Shown piece by piece: positions 33,737-43,531 of a DNA stretch of 64,000 nucleotides (positions are counted from its first letter, which is position 1; each line of letters begins with the position of its first letter). The DNA is from Planctomycetaceae bacterium (GTDB taxonomy: Bacteria > Planctomycetota > Planctomycetia > Planctomycetales > Planctomycetaceae). The stretch covers positions 62,001 through 126,000 of the forward strand of contig PBOJ01000124.1 in the NCBI GenBank assembly GCA_002724315.1, given 5' to 3'. The notes under the pieces are model-generated. The model was given only the letters and a program-made list of their open reading frames with translations. It ran no database searches and was not told the origin of the DNA. The position numbers were made by a program, and so were the translations under genes.

Positions 33737-33842
33737 GTCTTGTCTCCCGCTCTCAGGGTGTTGGGGAACACGTGTGTATTGGAGGACTGTCAGCATAACC
33801 TTGCCCAGTGGACTCGTCCACGATCGGGCAGTCCGGGGCCGC

Positions 33843-34457
33843 CTAGTTGACTGTCGGGATTGTCTGTGGTGTCGCCAGCCAGATGGTTCGTTCGACGAAT
33901 CCGTCCGGCAAGTCCACCGGAGAGGTGATCACAACGGTCGTGTTCTCCAGTTGTTCGAGCACTTCCCGGATCATTGCGATCCCCGCGTCATCGATCTCGG
34001 CCAGAGGTTCGTCCAAAAGCAACAGCTTCGGCTCGATCGCCAGGGCCCGTGCCAGCGCGACACGGCGGCGTTCTCCACCCGAGAGATCCTCGACCTGGCG
34101 TCCGGCCAACTGCGAGATCCCCAGCCGCTCGAGCCATTCGCCGGCGATCTGACGCCGCGTGGAGCGGTTGATTCGTCGAGCGGCCAGTCCGTATTCGATG
34201 TTGCCCAGCACGCCGCCGTGAAACAGCCAGGGGTGCTGGTGCACCAGGGTGATGTCCGCGGCGGCACAGTCGAAAGTGACCATTTCGGGAGGGGCCGGTT
34301 CGAGTCCGGCCAGGACTCTCAGCAGGGTGGTCTTGCCCGTTCCGTTGCCACCACCAATGCCGATTCGTTCGCCGGCAGCGATCTCCAGGTCGGTAGCGGC
34401 CAGGATCGGGATGCTGGATCGACGGACGACCAACTGGTTTGTCGAGACGATCGTCAT
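33843..34457 (-). CDS. tupC: ABC transporter ATPase, tungstate type
   Basis: A 204-residue ATP-binding subunit. Walker [14 protein letters not shown]-loop VHQHPWLF, signature LSGGERRRVALARAL, Walker B LLLLDEPLAEID and the switch region VVITSP are present; the switch His is replaced by Ser/Pro at this position (VITSPVD), which may weaken catalysis. It overlaps the permease gene by four bases (start ATGA) and completes a tupA-tupB-tupC operon that imports tungstate. The domain is shorter than typical (about 230-240). Confidence 0.82.
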   Translation of the reverse strand: MTIVSTNQLVVRRSSIPILAATDLEIAAGERIGIGGGNGTGKTTLLRVLAGLEPAPPEMVTFDCAAADITLVHQHPWLFHGGVLGNIEYGLAARRINRSTRRQIAGEWLERLGISQLAGRQVEDLSGGERRRVALARALAIEPKLLLLDEPLAEIDDAGIAMIREVLEQLENTTVVITSPVDLPDGFVERTIWLATPQTIPTVN

Positions 34458-35155
34458 GCGTCCCTCCGGTTTTCTTTTCCCAACATGGCCGCCAGCAGTG
34501 TCATCCCGGTTGCCAACAGCAACAGCAACCCTCCCATTGCCAGCCCGACAGCGAACTCGCCCCGGCCGGTTTCCAGGGCCGTGGCGGTCGACAGCGTGCG
34601 GGTACGATCCTTGATGTTGCCACCGACCATCATTGCGATCCCCAGTTCGGTCGAGCAGCGGGCGAAAGCGGTCAGGATGGCCAGAATCAACCCCGTGCGG
34701 GCCTCACTGAGATAGGTCAGCAGGCGACGGACAGGTCCGGCACCGAGTGTCCGGGCGGTTTCCGGGATCCTGTGATCGAGTGTGACGAGAGCCCCGTGAG
34801 CCAGGGCCACGACGATTGGCAGCGCCAGCAAGGTCTCTCCGATGACAATTGCCGAGGGGGTGTAGAGCAGGTCCAGCGGTCCCAGCGGGCCACGGCGGGC
34901 CAGCAGGCCGAAGCACAGCAGGCCCAGGAAGACTGTCGGGACTCCCAGCGCGGCCCGGAACATCACCAGCAGCAGGCGGTGGCCGAAAAAGCGGCGTCGA
35001 GCCAGGCACGTGGCAATTGGCAGCCCGATCAGGATCGCCAGGGCGACGGCGGACAGCGAAATGCCCAGCGTGCGGAGCGCGGCATCGAGGATCTGCCGAT
35101 CGCCGCTGGCGATCAGCCGGACGGCTTCTTTCAGACCGTCGAACAGGAAGTCCAT
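34454..35155 (-). CDS. tupB: ABC transporter permease, tungstate type
   Basis: A 233-residue integral membrane protein with about five or six TM segments. The EAA-like loop ARTLGAGPVRRLLTYLSEARTGL with following LARC-like helix, and GPVRRLL, match permeases of the molybdate/tungstate/sulfate class. It overlaps its neighbours at both ends (one base with tupA, four with tupC), showing a tight operon. Specificity is inferred from the binding protein. Confidence 0.85.
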   Translation of the reverse strand: MDFLFDGLKEAVRLIASGDRQILDAALRTLGISLSAVALAILIGLPIATCLARRRFFGHRLLLVMFRAALGVPTVFLGLLCFGLLARRGPLGPLDLLYTPSAIVIGETLLALPIVVALAHGALVTLDHRIPETARTLGAGPVRRLLTYLSEARTGLILAILTAFARCSTELGIAMMVGGNIKDRTRTLSTATALETGRGEFAVGLAMGGLLLLLATGMTLLAAMLGKENRRDA

Positions 35156-36012
35156 CAGGGAGTGTCACGCGGGTGCGGGTAGAACAGCGGTTCGCCCTCG
35201 ATACGAAACGACGCGATCTTCTCCTGTACCTGGTCGGAGATCAGGTAGTCAGCCAGCCGGATCGCCATCGACACGTTGATCCGTTCATGTTTTTGCGGAT
35301 TCACGACCAGCACGCCGTAGGGGTTGTGCAGCGCCGGGTCATCCTCGACCAGGGGAACCAACGTGATCTTGTTCTTGAACTTCAGGTAGGTGCCGCGATC
35401 GCACAGCACGTAGGCCGCCATTTCGTTGGCGGTCATCAGCGTGTGCCCCATGCCGCGTCCGGTTTCGACATATCGGTCCCAGGTGGCCAGTCCCCCGGCG
35501 ATTTCCCAGAGTCCAAGTTCCCGTTTGTGGGTTCCGCTGTCATCGCCTCGAGAAACGAACGTTGTGGCGGTGTCCCGGATTTCCTTGAATGCTGCCACGG
35601 TCTTGCGGTCGGAGATGTCGGCGGGGTCGGATGCGGGGCCCAGTAGCACGAACGAGTTGTACATCACGTCGTCGCGACGCAACGCATGGCCGGCCTCGAG
35701 AAAGTCGAGTTCGCTTTTCCGGGCATGGATCAGCAGCACGTCGACGTCTCCCCCGGTTCCCAGGCTCAGGGCCTGGCCGGTTCCCACAGCGATCACGTCG
35801 ACTCTCACGTTGTGAGCCGCTTCAAATTCCGGAAGCAGGTAGTCCATCAATCCGGTGTCCGCCGTGCTGGTGCTTGTTGCCAGTCGGAGCACACTGGACT
35901 CACCGGAGGTCGGTTCCGGGCCGGTTGTTGACCCGGCCTGTTCTCCTGGTCCGCCACTGCACGCTGACAACCCGAGTATGGCGGCGGCGGCGATTCCGAA
36001 CACGAGTCGCAT
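35155..36012 (-). CDS. tupA: Tungstate-type ABC transporter substrate-binding lipoprotein
   Basis: A 285-residue lipoprotein (lipobox LGLSACSG). LRLATSTSTADTGLMDYLLPEFE contains the TSTS-type oxyanion-binding motif of TupA/WtpA-like proteins (TTTS), followed by VDVIAVGTGQALSLGTGGDVDVLLIHA, FVLLGPASDPADI and FVSRGDDSGTHKRELGLWE, all typical of TupA. This supports tungstate rather than molybdate, although molybdate is not excluded. First gene of the operon. Tungsten enzymes are not seen in the window. Confidence 0.85.
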   Translation of the reverse strand: MRLVFGIAAAAILGLSACSGGPGEQAGSTTGPEPTSGESSVLRLATSTSTADTGLMDYLLPEFEAAHNVRVDVIAVGTGQALSLGTGGDVDVLLIHARKSELDFLEAGHALRRDDVMYNSFVLLGPASDPADISDRKTVAAFKEIRDTATTFVSRGDDSGTHKRELGLWEIAGGLATWDRYVETGRGMGHTLMTANEMAAYVLCDRGTYLKFKNKITLVPLVEDDPALHNPYGVLVVNPQKHERINVSMAIRLADYLISDQVQEKIASFRIEGEPLFYPHPRDTP

Positions 36013-36083
36013 GATGGAACTGATGAGGGGGCGGGACTACGGGGTGACCACTTTGCTTCTTTGAGCGAGAGACGATGAGCGGA

Positions 36084-38768
36084 TCAGCGGGGGCTGAACC
36101 GAACCGGCGACTGCTTGCCGCCCAGGCGTCCTCCGTCCTGCTGCAGCGATGTGCCGAGGTGATCAAACAACTCGCTTCCGGAAACGTGGCCATCGGCGTC
36201 TTTGTCGGCCAAACCGCGGAAGCCGGTGGCGATGTGCCAGGCGAACAGGCCATGCCGCCTCTGTGGATCGACCAGCCCCTTTTGTCCATCACCGCAACTG
36301 GCGATCACCGTTGTGGTTTTGAGCCGTTTGCCGAGAGCGGCCAGCAGGGCGGCGCCGTCGGGTTGGCGTTGCAGGTCACGACCGCTGCCGGCGTGTGTCA
36401 CGTCAAGCAGCCAGATCTTTTCGGCTCCCCGACTCGATTCGATCTGATCGGCCAGCCAGTCCATCGACACACCGGTTTCAGCCATGTTTTCCCAGTCGAA
36501 CCCGCGCGGGGCCAACCACAGCTGATCGTCGTCACCGCGGTAGACGTGGCCGGTGGTGTAGACGACCAATTCGGCACGGCCTCGCAATTCTCCCAGGAAT
36601 CCCTTCACCTGCTTCTGGAGTTCGGCTCGGGGAGTGTCGCTGAGCAGCTTGGAATGGCTGCCGTCGGTGGGGACGCGATAGAACCACTCCAGGTGGTTGG
36701 CGACGAGTTTCAGGTCACCACCGGCGAACGGCAGGGGGGTCAGCGACTTGTCCTGGTAGCGGCTGGTACCGATCAGCAGGGACCAGCGATGGGGATAAGC
36801 CCCTCGCTCGGCGGCCACCATTATCGTCCGTCCGCCATCCGGCTCGGCTGAAATCCACGCGGTGTCGTCGGGTCTCAGGTCGCCCAGTTTCGCCGGGCGG
36901 CTGTTGAGGAATACGGAGGTCTCCTTTCCCACCGGCAGGTTGACGGTGCCGTTGGAGGATTTGATGGCCAGTCGGCCGGTGGAGACATCGATCGAATTGA
37001 TGGCACCGCGGATCATCGGTTGCCGGGCCTGGATAACAGTGACCGACGAGATGGTCGTGTCGTGGCTGATTTCCACCAGCATGTTCTGCTCGATCGACTT
37101 CAGCGTCCAGGAGGCTCGTTCGGCAGCCGCCGCCCCCCGACCGGCCAGGTTGGCGTCGTCGGCCAGCGTCCATGACCGGTAGCCGGGGCTGCTGGCTCCC
37201 TGTTGCAGTTGCAGGGTCAGTCGCGGCTTGGCCGCGTCAATCCGGTTGACCAGCCCCACGGTTGTCATGGTTCGCCGGATGTCGACCCGGGTGGCCAGCC
37301 GCGATCCGCTGCCACCGGAATCGAGGACGTGGACTGCTGTGATGTGATCGCCGGGGGCAACATCGGCAATGTCGCCGGTTTCCCCGTTGAGTCTCATCCG
37401 TGTCCCGTCACCGATTCTCATCTCGATGTCGTCTCGGTCGTCACCGGCCTGTGGGGACAGAACCAGCCGTGCGGCGGGGACATCGACTCCACCGACCACG
37501 CCTTCGTGAGTCGTCGAGGGGGCCACGATCAACTCGACCACCCGTGGCGGCTCCTCAGCGGTCCGTTTCAATTCGAGCCGATCGCCAGGCGAGAGGTCGT
37601 CTAGCGCCCCGTGTTCCTTGTCGTTGCTGTTTCGCGTGATCACCACGTGCACGTCGTCATCCAGGCGAATGTCGCTCGAGATGCCGGTCGTCATGTTCCT
37701 GACCCGCAACCGGTGGCCGTTGTCGGTGATCTCCTCGAGCACCACCACGTCGGAAACGGTGTCGCCGTCCCGAGGAGTCGGTGCCGGTCCGCCCCCGGGG
37801 AGGAAGACCAACAGCAACGAGAGAAAGACTGACACGCAGGCGGCGGCAATGGCCAGCGTCCGTTGCCGATTGACGGGTTCGGCAGCCGTGGAGTCACTGT
37901 CCGCTTCAGCAGCATCTCCGGATCCGTCCTTGCGGATGATCTTCACGTCGATGTTGAGGTCCGAGAGAGCGTCTTCGGCCGACTCGTACCTCCGCGACTG
38001 ATCCTTTTCGGTCAGTTTCTGGATGACCTTTGCCAGGTCCCCGGGGACTCCCTCCAGGACCTCGCTGATTCGAGGCAGTCGACGGTCCGGTGCCGCGTGC
38101 CATTCGATCCACGGGTCCTCACCGGTGACGTCACTCCGAAGTGCCCCGAGTCCCAGAGCGAGTTCTTCGAACGGCGGACCGCACATCAGCTCGTAGGCGG
38201 AAAACCCGAGCGAGTAGAGATCACTTCTGGCATCGACTTCACCGAAGTCTTCCGACACGACCTCCGGTGCGATGTACCGGGTGGCCCCCTTGAGTAGCGT
38301 TCCGTCCTGATCGCTGACCCGGCGTGAGAGACCAAAGTCTCCGATTTTGATTCGTCGGCGGGCATCGATCATCATGTTCGACGGCTTGATGTCTCCATGA
38401 ACAATCCCGCGATCGTGCAGGTAGTGCAGGGCCCTCAGGCAGTGAGCCAGGGTGGTCTTGAGGGCCCGCAGGTCCATCTGTCTGCCGGCCAATCGCTCGG
38501 CCAGAGTGGCCTGCATCAGTTCCATCACCAGCCAGCCCCGTTTTCGGTCGATGTCGTAGATCGTGACGACGTTGGGGTGCTGCAGCGATGCCAGCAACTG
38601 GGCTTCCTGCCAGTAGCGGTCCAGTTGCAGAGTTCCGCCGAGGAACTCGTCGCGGATCTGTTTGACGGCGACCTCGCGGCCAAGTTCCCGGTCACGGGCT
38701 CGGTAGACGGTCGTGTAGCGTCCGGTACCGACGGTTTCGAGCTGTTCGTATCGGGTTTCGCCGGCCAC
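36084..38768 (-). CDS. Transmembrane Ser/Thr kinase with extracytoplasmic pseudo-caspase domain
   Basis: An 894-residue protein. Residues 7-270 are a Hanks-type kinase: VAVK with Lys36, HGDIKPSN with Asp126 (HGD in place of HRD), DFG at 144-146 and APE near 167. One TM follows (about 303-324). The outer part has about three beta-rich repeats of the kind G.v..ID....rL.l..........l.pGD (335-655). Residues 661-880 look like a caspase/C14 fold: WSLLIGTSRYQD, His741 in VVYTTGHVYRG, and LLDVTHAGS where the usual DxCHxG Cys is Thr791, so peptidase activity is unlikely. DKDADGHVSGSE (855-866) is a textbook EF-hand loop. It is the last gene of the Tad-like pilus block, 102 bases after the FHA gene. 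Confidence 0.85.
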   Translation of the reverse strand: MAGETRYEQLETVGTGRYTTVYRARDRELGREVAVKQIRDEFLGGTLQLDRYWQEAQLLASLQHPNVVTIYDIDRKRGWLVMELMQATLAERLAGRQMDLRALKTTLAHCLRALHYLHDRGIVHGDIKPSNMMIDARRRIKIGDFGLSRRVSDQDGTLLKGATRYIAPEVVSEDFGEVDARSDLYSLGFSAYELMCGPPFEELALGLGALRSDVTGEDPWIEWHAAPDRRLPRISEVLEGVPGDLAKVIQKLTEKDQSRRYESAEDALSDLNIDVKIIRKDGSGDAAEADSDSTAAEPVNRQRTLAIAAACVSVFLSLLLVFLPGGGPAPTPRDGDTVSDVVVLEEITDNGHRLRVRNMTTGISSDIRLDDDVHVVITRNSNDKEHGALDDLSPGDRLELKRTAEEPPRVVELIVAPSTTHEGVVGGVDVPAARLVLSPQAGDDRDDIEMRIGDGTRMRLNGETGDIADVAPGDHITAVHVLDSGGSGSRLATRVDIRRTMTTVGLVNRIDAAKPRLTLQLQQGASSPGYRSWTLADDANLAGRGAAAAERASWTLKSIEQNMLVEISHDTTISSVTVIQARQPMIRGAINSIDVSTGRLAIKSSNGTVNLPVGKETSVFLNSRPAKLGDLRPDDTAWISAEPDGGRTIMVAAERGAYPHRWSLLIGTSRYQDKSLTPLPFAGGDLKLVANHLEWFYRVPTDGSHSKLLSDTPRAELQKQVKGFLGELRGRAELVVYTTGHVYRGDDDQLWLAPRGFDWENMAETGVSMDWLADQIESSRGAEKIWLLDVTHAGSGRDLQRQPDGAALLAALGKRLKTTTVIASCGDGQKGLVDPQRRHGLFAWHIATGFRGLADKDADGHVSGSELFDHLGTSLQQDGGRLGGKQSPVRFSPR

Positions 38769-38870
38769 CGCGTCGGTCCTCAGGGCAATCCCCCCCGAAT
38801 CGGGAGGACGATCCGATTATGTCCCCATAGAGGCTATGGCGGAAGTGAAGGCAACAGGATCGGGCCCGGT

Positions 38871-39767
38871 TCAGGGCCCCTTCAGTGTTGCGATCGACTT
38901 CCGCAATTGCTTGTCACGGCTCACGTCGCCGGTCAGGCCCGTTGTGCCGAGATCTTCGGCATTGAGCAGTTTCAGCAACCGGTCATAAGCCTGTAGTTCG
39001 CCGGATCGATCGGACCGGGCGGCCGATGTCAGGGCGTCGCGGACCAGCAATCGCCAGCCGGCCTCGGCCTGGTTCTTCTTGGGCTGGGAATCGTCGAGCA
39101 TCTGCTTGAGTTTTTGTCGTTCGGTTCGGCGGTCGTTGCCGGTCGCACGATTGCCCGGGCCCTCGACCACCAGCAGCAGAGCCGTCGACGCCACGCTGGC
39201 TGCCAGCAGCAGGGCGAGCATCAACGAGTTGGAACGGCGGGTTTTCTGTTCGGACTGCCCGCCGGTGAGTTCCTCGTCGAGGTTCAGCTCCGGAAGTTGT
39301 CCGTCTTCTCCCAGTTGTACACGGGATTCGCCCTCGGCGTTGGTGACGAACTTGGCCAGTTGCCGCTTGCGTCGGCGTCCCTTCCGGCCACGTCGTTTCT
39401 CCTTGCCCGACCGTTTGACCGGTTCATTGGTTTCCTCTCCCCCATTCCCATTCTCATCGTGGGCGGACATCGCGAAGTGGAGGCTGGTGCGATCTCCCAG
39501 CACGATGTCGGCTTCCCCGGGGAGCCAGACCCATCGCTGCGGAGGGATCGGGCTGCCGTCGATGGAGACAGCGTCCGGCAGCGGTGTGAAGATGGCGTAG
39601 CGGCCGTTTCGGAGGACGATGCTGGCGTGGTGATCGGCCAGGTTGGCGTCCTCAAGCACAACCTGGTTGCTCTCGGCACGGCCGATGTGTACCAGTTCGG
39701 TCTCGAGCTCGAACAACTGCCCGCGGGCCGGGCCGCGGGTGATGGTGATGGTTGCCGGTTCACTCAT
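38871..39767 (-). CDS. Membrane protein with N-terminal degenerate FHA domain
   Basis: A 298-residue protein. Residues 1-98 form an FHA-like beta sandwich (VHIGRAESNQVVL, ADHHASIVLRNG, SIDGSPI): the Gly-Arg is kept, but the Ser of the Ser-x-x-His pair is Ala and Asn-Gly is Asp-Gly. A very basic linker (KRSGKEKRRGRKGRRRKRQ) and an acidic stretch precede one TM (about 183-203). The short C-terminal domain (WRLLVRDALTSAARSDRSG...) is helical. Its start lies 20 bases after the tadC stop, so it belongs to the pilus operon. Confidence 0.75.
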   Translation of the reverse strand: MSEPATITITRGPARGQLFELETELVHIGRAESNQVVLEDANLADHHASIVLRNGRYAIFTPLPDAVSIDGSPIPPQRWVWLPGEADIVLGDRTSLHFAMSAHDENGNGGEETNEPVKRSGKEKRRGRKGRRRKRQLAKFVTNAEGESRVQLGEDGQLPELNLDEELTGGQSEQKTRRSNSLMLALLLAASVASTALLLVVEGPGNRATGNDRRTERQKLKQMLDDSQPKKNQAEAGWRLLVRDALTSAARSDRSGELQAYDRLLKLLNAEDLGTTGLTGDVSRDKQLRKSIATLKGP

Positions 39768-39786
39768 GGGACAATTCTACCCGCGG

Positions 39787-40722
39787 CTACTCCATCAGGT
39801 CGACATAGATGAAACTGAGGACGAAGGGGCCGAGGATGATCAGCACGGTGGCCGCCATCACCAGCACGCTGGGCAGCAGCATCTTCACGCCCGCCTCACC
39901 GGCTATGGTCTCGGCCCGTTGCGTTCGCTTGATCCGCAGCACGTCGGCCTGGGTGCGGAACAGCCTTGCCAGGGGGGTTCCCAGGGTTTCCCCCTGGATG
40001 ATCGATCCGATGATGCTGGTCACCTCGGGATCATCCAGCCGGTCGCGCATTGCCTCGAGTGCCCCGATGCGGCTCTTGCCCATGTTGATCTCCGAGAGCA
40101 CCCGTCCGAATTCCACTCCGACCGGATGATCACGAAACTCGGCGACGGATTCCTCGAGTGATTGCAGGAACGTCGCCCCCGCTTCCATCAAGAGCGTCAG
40201 CAGGTCGAGCAGGAATGGCAGCCGCTGCTTGATGCGGAACAGTCTCAGGGCGGCCTTCTGGGCCAGCCGACGGCGGAGCAGCCAGACGGTCGCCGGTCCG
40301 GCGGCCAGGCCACCCAGCAGTCCGGGGGGGCCAGCCAGGTCGAGACCGATGTAGATGTAGGCGGGTGTCAGTATCGCCGCCAGGATCTGTATCGTGCCGA
40401 GGTACTCCTGGGGAGTCCAGAATCGTGGCAGTCCGGCGGCCTGGATGTCACGCAGGATGCCGGGAAGCGAATCGCGGAAGGCACGGCGATTGACCTGGCC
40501 CAGTCCGACCACCAGGGGCTGCAGGAAACGGTAGACCAGGCTTCGACGCCGCAGTTCGGCGATCCGCAATTGGTCGTGACGCCAGGTGTCGTCACCGTCG
40601 GGGTCATCGGCGACGGCGTTCTGCACGGCACGGACCAGCACAAACAGTCCCATCGCCAGCATCACGCAGGCGATCACCTGCAACAGGGGGAAGGGCGAGG
40701 ATGTGGATTGGGCGAGCAACAC
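39787..40722 (-). CDS. tadC: TadC-like inner-membrane assembly protein
   Basis: A 311-residue type II secretion system F-domain protein. LPFLLDLLTLLMEAGATFLQSLEESVAEF and MGKSRIGALEAMRDRLDDPEV form the cytoplasmic helical GspF domain, with TM segments near 15-32, 110-145 and 285-308. TadB and TadC form the membrane platform of Flp/Tad pili. It lies seven bases after the tadB-like stop. Confidence 0.85.
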   Translation of the reverse strand: MLLAQSTSSPFPLLQVIACVMLAMGLFVLVRAVQNAVADDPDGDDTWRHDQLRIAELRRRSLVYRFLQPLVVGLGQVNRRAFRDSLPGILRDIQAAGLPRFWTPQEYLGTIQILAAILTPAYIYIGLDLAGPPGLLGGLAAGPATVWLLRRRLAQKAALRLFRIKQRLPFLLDLLTLLMEAGATFLQSLEESVAEFRDHPVGVEFGRVLSEINMGKSRIGALEAMRDRLDDPEVTSIIGSIIQGETLGTPLARLFRTQADVLRIKRTQRAETIAGEAGVKMLLPSVLVMAATVLIILGPFVLSFIYVDLME

Positions 40723-40729
40723 GGCAGGA

Positions 40730-41575
40730 TCAGATCTCGGGATTGAGGATCGCGCAGGCCCAAAAGTAGGCCATGAGGTTCAGTAAGAACGCCAGGCAGA
40801 GGATCATCTGGCCGGGAATCTCGGTGAACAGCATCCGGGTGTGCACGGGATCGATGAAGTAGTTCATCAACAGGATCACTATCGGTGCCAGGGCCATGTA
40901 CAGCGACGATGTGCGAGCCTGGGCGGTTTCGGACCGGACCTTTCGCTCCAGTCGCTGCAGTTCCCGCACGCTGGTGGCAATCCGTTCGACCGTCTCGTTG
41001 AGACGTCCACCACTCTGGCGGCTGGCTTCCAGCGCCGCCGCGAACAGCGCGAAGTTCTCGCTCCGCAACCGGTCCTTGGCTTCCTTGAGACACTGTTCCA
41101 GGTCCTTGCCGAGCTGGTACTCGCCGACGATCTGGAGGAATTCCTGGCTGATCGGCTTGGGACTCTGCCGGGCAAGAATGTCCAGCGCCTGAGCAAGCGA
41201 GAGACCGGCCTTGATGGCATTGGAGAGCGAGACCATGGCGTCAGCCAACTGGTCTTCGATCAGCAGGCGGCGTTTTTCGGCCAGCTGTCTGAGCACGTAC
41301 CACGGCAGGCTGACCAGCAGGACCGCGGCGGTCACCGAAAACACCAGGGACCCGGCGACGACCAGCAGCGAGGCCGCGACGGCCGCGACGAGGACCGACC
41401 AGGTTACCAGGTACTTTCTCAGGCGGTCGGTCCGCAGCCTCAACCGACGCAGCTTGTCCTTCAGGTCCTCCTCGACGAAATCGATCGCCTGGGAGTAGGT
41501 CGAGCGGCCGGCGATGGCTCCGACGGTGACGGCGGCGGCGACCATGCTACTGCCGATGATGGCCAGCAAGTCCAT
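40730..41575 (-). CDS. tadB: TadB-like inner-membrane assembly protein
   Basis: A 281-residue GspF-domain protein paired with tadC. TM segments flank the helical domain QLADAMVSLSNAIKAGLSLAQALD ... ARQSGGRLNETVERIATSVRE, which carries the characteristic SGG.L.e...ia..iRe motif. It interacts with the TadA ATPase to drive pilus polymerisation. Starts 12 bases after the FHA-CpaF gene. Confidence 0.88.
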   Translation of the reverse strand: MDLLAIIGSSMVAAAVTVGAIAGRSTYSQAIDFVEEDLKDKLRRLRLRTDRLRKYLVTWSVLVAAVAASLLVVAGSLVFSVTAAVLLVSLPWYVLRQLAEKRRLLIEDQLADAMVSLSNAIKAGLSLAQALDILARQSPKPISQEFLQIVGEYQLGKDLEQCLKEAKDRLRSENFALFAAALEASRQSGGRLNETVERIATSVRELQRLERKVRSETAQARTSSLYMALAPIVILLMNYFIDPVHTRMLFTEIPGQMILCLAFLLNLMAYFWACAILNPEI

Positions 41576-41587
41576 CGATGGATTCTC

Positions 41588-43486
41588 CTAGGACTGGTCA
41601 CCGTAGAGGGATTCGAGTTTCAGCAGGTCGCGTTCGACCAGCCGGTCGATGAAGCTGGGCATGTAACCGGTCGGCACCAGCCCCGTTTCGCTGCGGGTGC
41701 TGAAGATCTCGGTCGTTGCCACGCACTGTCGCTCGGTGTCGTAACCGGTGACTTCCGAGACCTGTGTCACGCCCCGGCGACCACCGGGCAACCGGCTGAT
41801 CTGGACGATGATGTCGATGGCCGAGGCGACCTGTCGCTGGATCGAGATCACTGGCAGATCGACGGCCATCAGCACCAGCACCTCGAGACGTTTCAGGACA
41901 TCGTCGGTGTTGTTGGCGTGAATGGTGGTCATAGAACCGTCGTGGCCGGTGTTCATGGCTTGCAGCATGTCGAGTGATTCGGGTCCGCGGCATTCGCCGA
42001 CGATGATCCGGTCGGGTCGCATCCTCAACGCGTTCTTGACCAGGTCGCGGATGGAGTACTCGCCGGCGCCCTCGACGTTGGGGGGGCGGGCTTCGAGTGT
42101 CACCACGTGTTCCTGGTGCAACTGAAGCTCGCTGGTGTCCTCGATCGTGATGATCCGATCCTTGTGCGGGACAAAGCTCGAAAGCACGTTCAAAAGCGTG
42201 GTCTTGCCGGTACCGGTTCCGCCGCTGACCAGGACATTCCGCCTGTCGATCACGCAGGCTCGAAGGAACTGGGCTGCAGATTTGGTGATCGAGTCGAGCT
42301 CGATCAGGTCGTCCATGGTGAAGCGGTAGGCCGGGAACTTGCGGATCGTCAGGCAGGGGCCGCGGGTGGCCAGGGGAGGGATGATGGCGTTGACCCGTGA
42401 TCCGTCCGGCAGCCGGGCGTCGACCAGTGGTTGGCTCTTGTCGATCCGGCGGCCGACCTGGGCCACGATCCGCTCAATAATCGACTCGGTGACCTTGTCC
42501 GAAATGAACCGGCGTCCCGAAAGCTCGACCACGCCGTCACGCTCGACGTATATCTGGTCGCTCTTGACCACCATGATCTCGGTGATCGTCGGAGCTCGCA
42601 GCAAATCCTGCAGGGGGCCGAAGCCGAAGACGGTGTCCTTGAGATCCTTCTTCAGCGTCCGCAGGATCAGGTACCGCTTCAGCTCCTGGTGCAGGTGCGG
42701 CCGCACGCGAGGGAACACGTCGTTCATCCGCGATTCGACACGGTTGATCCGTTCGCTGAGATCGCGGCAGCCTTCCAACTGCAGCTGCTCGCGAACAAAC
42801 CCGATCAGGTGTTCGAGTTCGGTCTCTCGTTCGGGGACCAGTGTCGCCGGCACGTCGAATTCGTTGGCACCCATTGCCGTGACCGTGTCCCCCATCGGAA
42901 CCGTGTCGTCACCGCTCTCGAGAATCAACTGGTTGATCATCAGGTCCTGCAGCAACAGCGACACGACCTCTTCGAGCAACGGGAGGTTGTCGTCGCCGAA
43001 GAGATTCAGTTCGCGGCAGACATCCTCGATGTTCTCCTCGAGCATCAGGATGCTTTCCGTGCCGCCCAGTTGGCTGCTCTCCAGTTCGAACAGGTCGAAG
43101 CGTTCCAGCAACTGCCGGTGCACCCGGAGTTCGAGGCTGGCCATGATCGAGCGGAGGTGCGATTCGAGCTGGCTGCGGCTGATCGGGCTGGCCTGCTCGG
43201 ACTCGAAAGTCAGGGTGAACGGCCAGATACGGACGGTGTCACCGGGTGAGAACTCGCATGTCTGTCCCCCCAGCACCTCGGTCTCGCCGACGACGCAGCT
43301 GTTGATGCCAAGGTTTTCGAGGGTCAACAGTCCGTTGTCACGTCGGATGACGGCCTGCTGCTTGCCGACCAAGGGGCTCTGCAGCACCACCGTGTTGCCT
43401 GTGTCACGGCCGATCCGGATCACCGGATCGTCGGTTTCGACCAGGGACCGTCGGCTATCGTGGACCTTGTTGAACCAGACTTTCAT
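41588..43486 (-). CDS. tadA: TadA/CpaF-type secretion ATPase with N-terminal FHA domain
   Basis: A 632-residue fusion. Residues 1-96 are FHA-like ([24 protein letters not shown]) but the Ser-x-x-His segment reads VGKQQAV, so Ser and His are Gly and Gln. Residues 110-230 are a helical linker. The C-terminal 400 residues are a complete CpaF ATPase: Walker [10 protein letters not shown] (422-430), Asp-box [10 protein letters not shown] (494-503), His-box [16 protein letters not shown] (511-526) and the Arg-finger region [10 protein letters not shown]. It powers Flp pilus extension. Stop is 12 bases before tadB. The FHA could link it to the operon kinase, but its binding residues are altered. Confidence 0.9.
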   Translation of the reverse strand: MKVWFNKVHDSRRSLVETDDPVIRIGRDTGNTVVLQSPLVGKQQAVIRRDNGLLTLENLGINSCVVGETEVLGGQTCEFSPGDTVRIWPFTLTFESEQASPISRSQLESHLRSIMASLELRVHRQLLERFDLFELESSQLGGTESILMLEENIEDVCRELNLFGDDNLPLLEEVVSLLLQDLMINQLILESGDDTVPMGDTVTAMGANEFDVPATLVPERETELEHLIGFVREQLQLEGCRDLSERINRVESRMNDVFPRVRPHLHQELKRYLILRTLKKDLKDTVFGFGPLQDLLRAPTITEIMVVKSDQIYVERDGVVELSGRRFISDKVTESIIERIVAQVGRRIDKSQPLVDARLPDGSRVNAIIPPLATRGPCLTIRKFPAYRFTMDDLIELDSITKSAAQFLRACVIDRRNVLVSGGTGTGKTTLLNVLSSFVPHKDRIITIEDTSELQLHQEHVVTLEARPPNVEGAGEYSIRDLVKNALRMRPDRIIVGECRGPESLDMLQAMNTGHDGSMTTIHANNTDDVLKRLEVLVLMAVDLPVISIQRQVASAIDIIVQISRLPGGRRGVTQVSEVTGYDTERQCVATTEIFSTRSETGLVPTGYMPSFIDRLVERDLLKLESLYGDQS

Positions 43487-43531
43487 GGGATGTCGAGCGG
43501 AGAGTGGAGGGGAGAGAGACCCGGCGAAGGC

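Noticed and set aside
36084-38768. Considered an active metacaspase fused to a kinase
   Set aside because: The Cys position is Thr791, so catalysis is unlikely; described as a pseudo-caspase.
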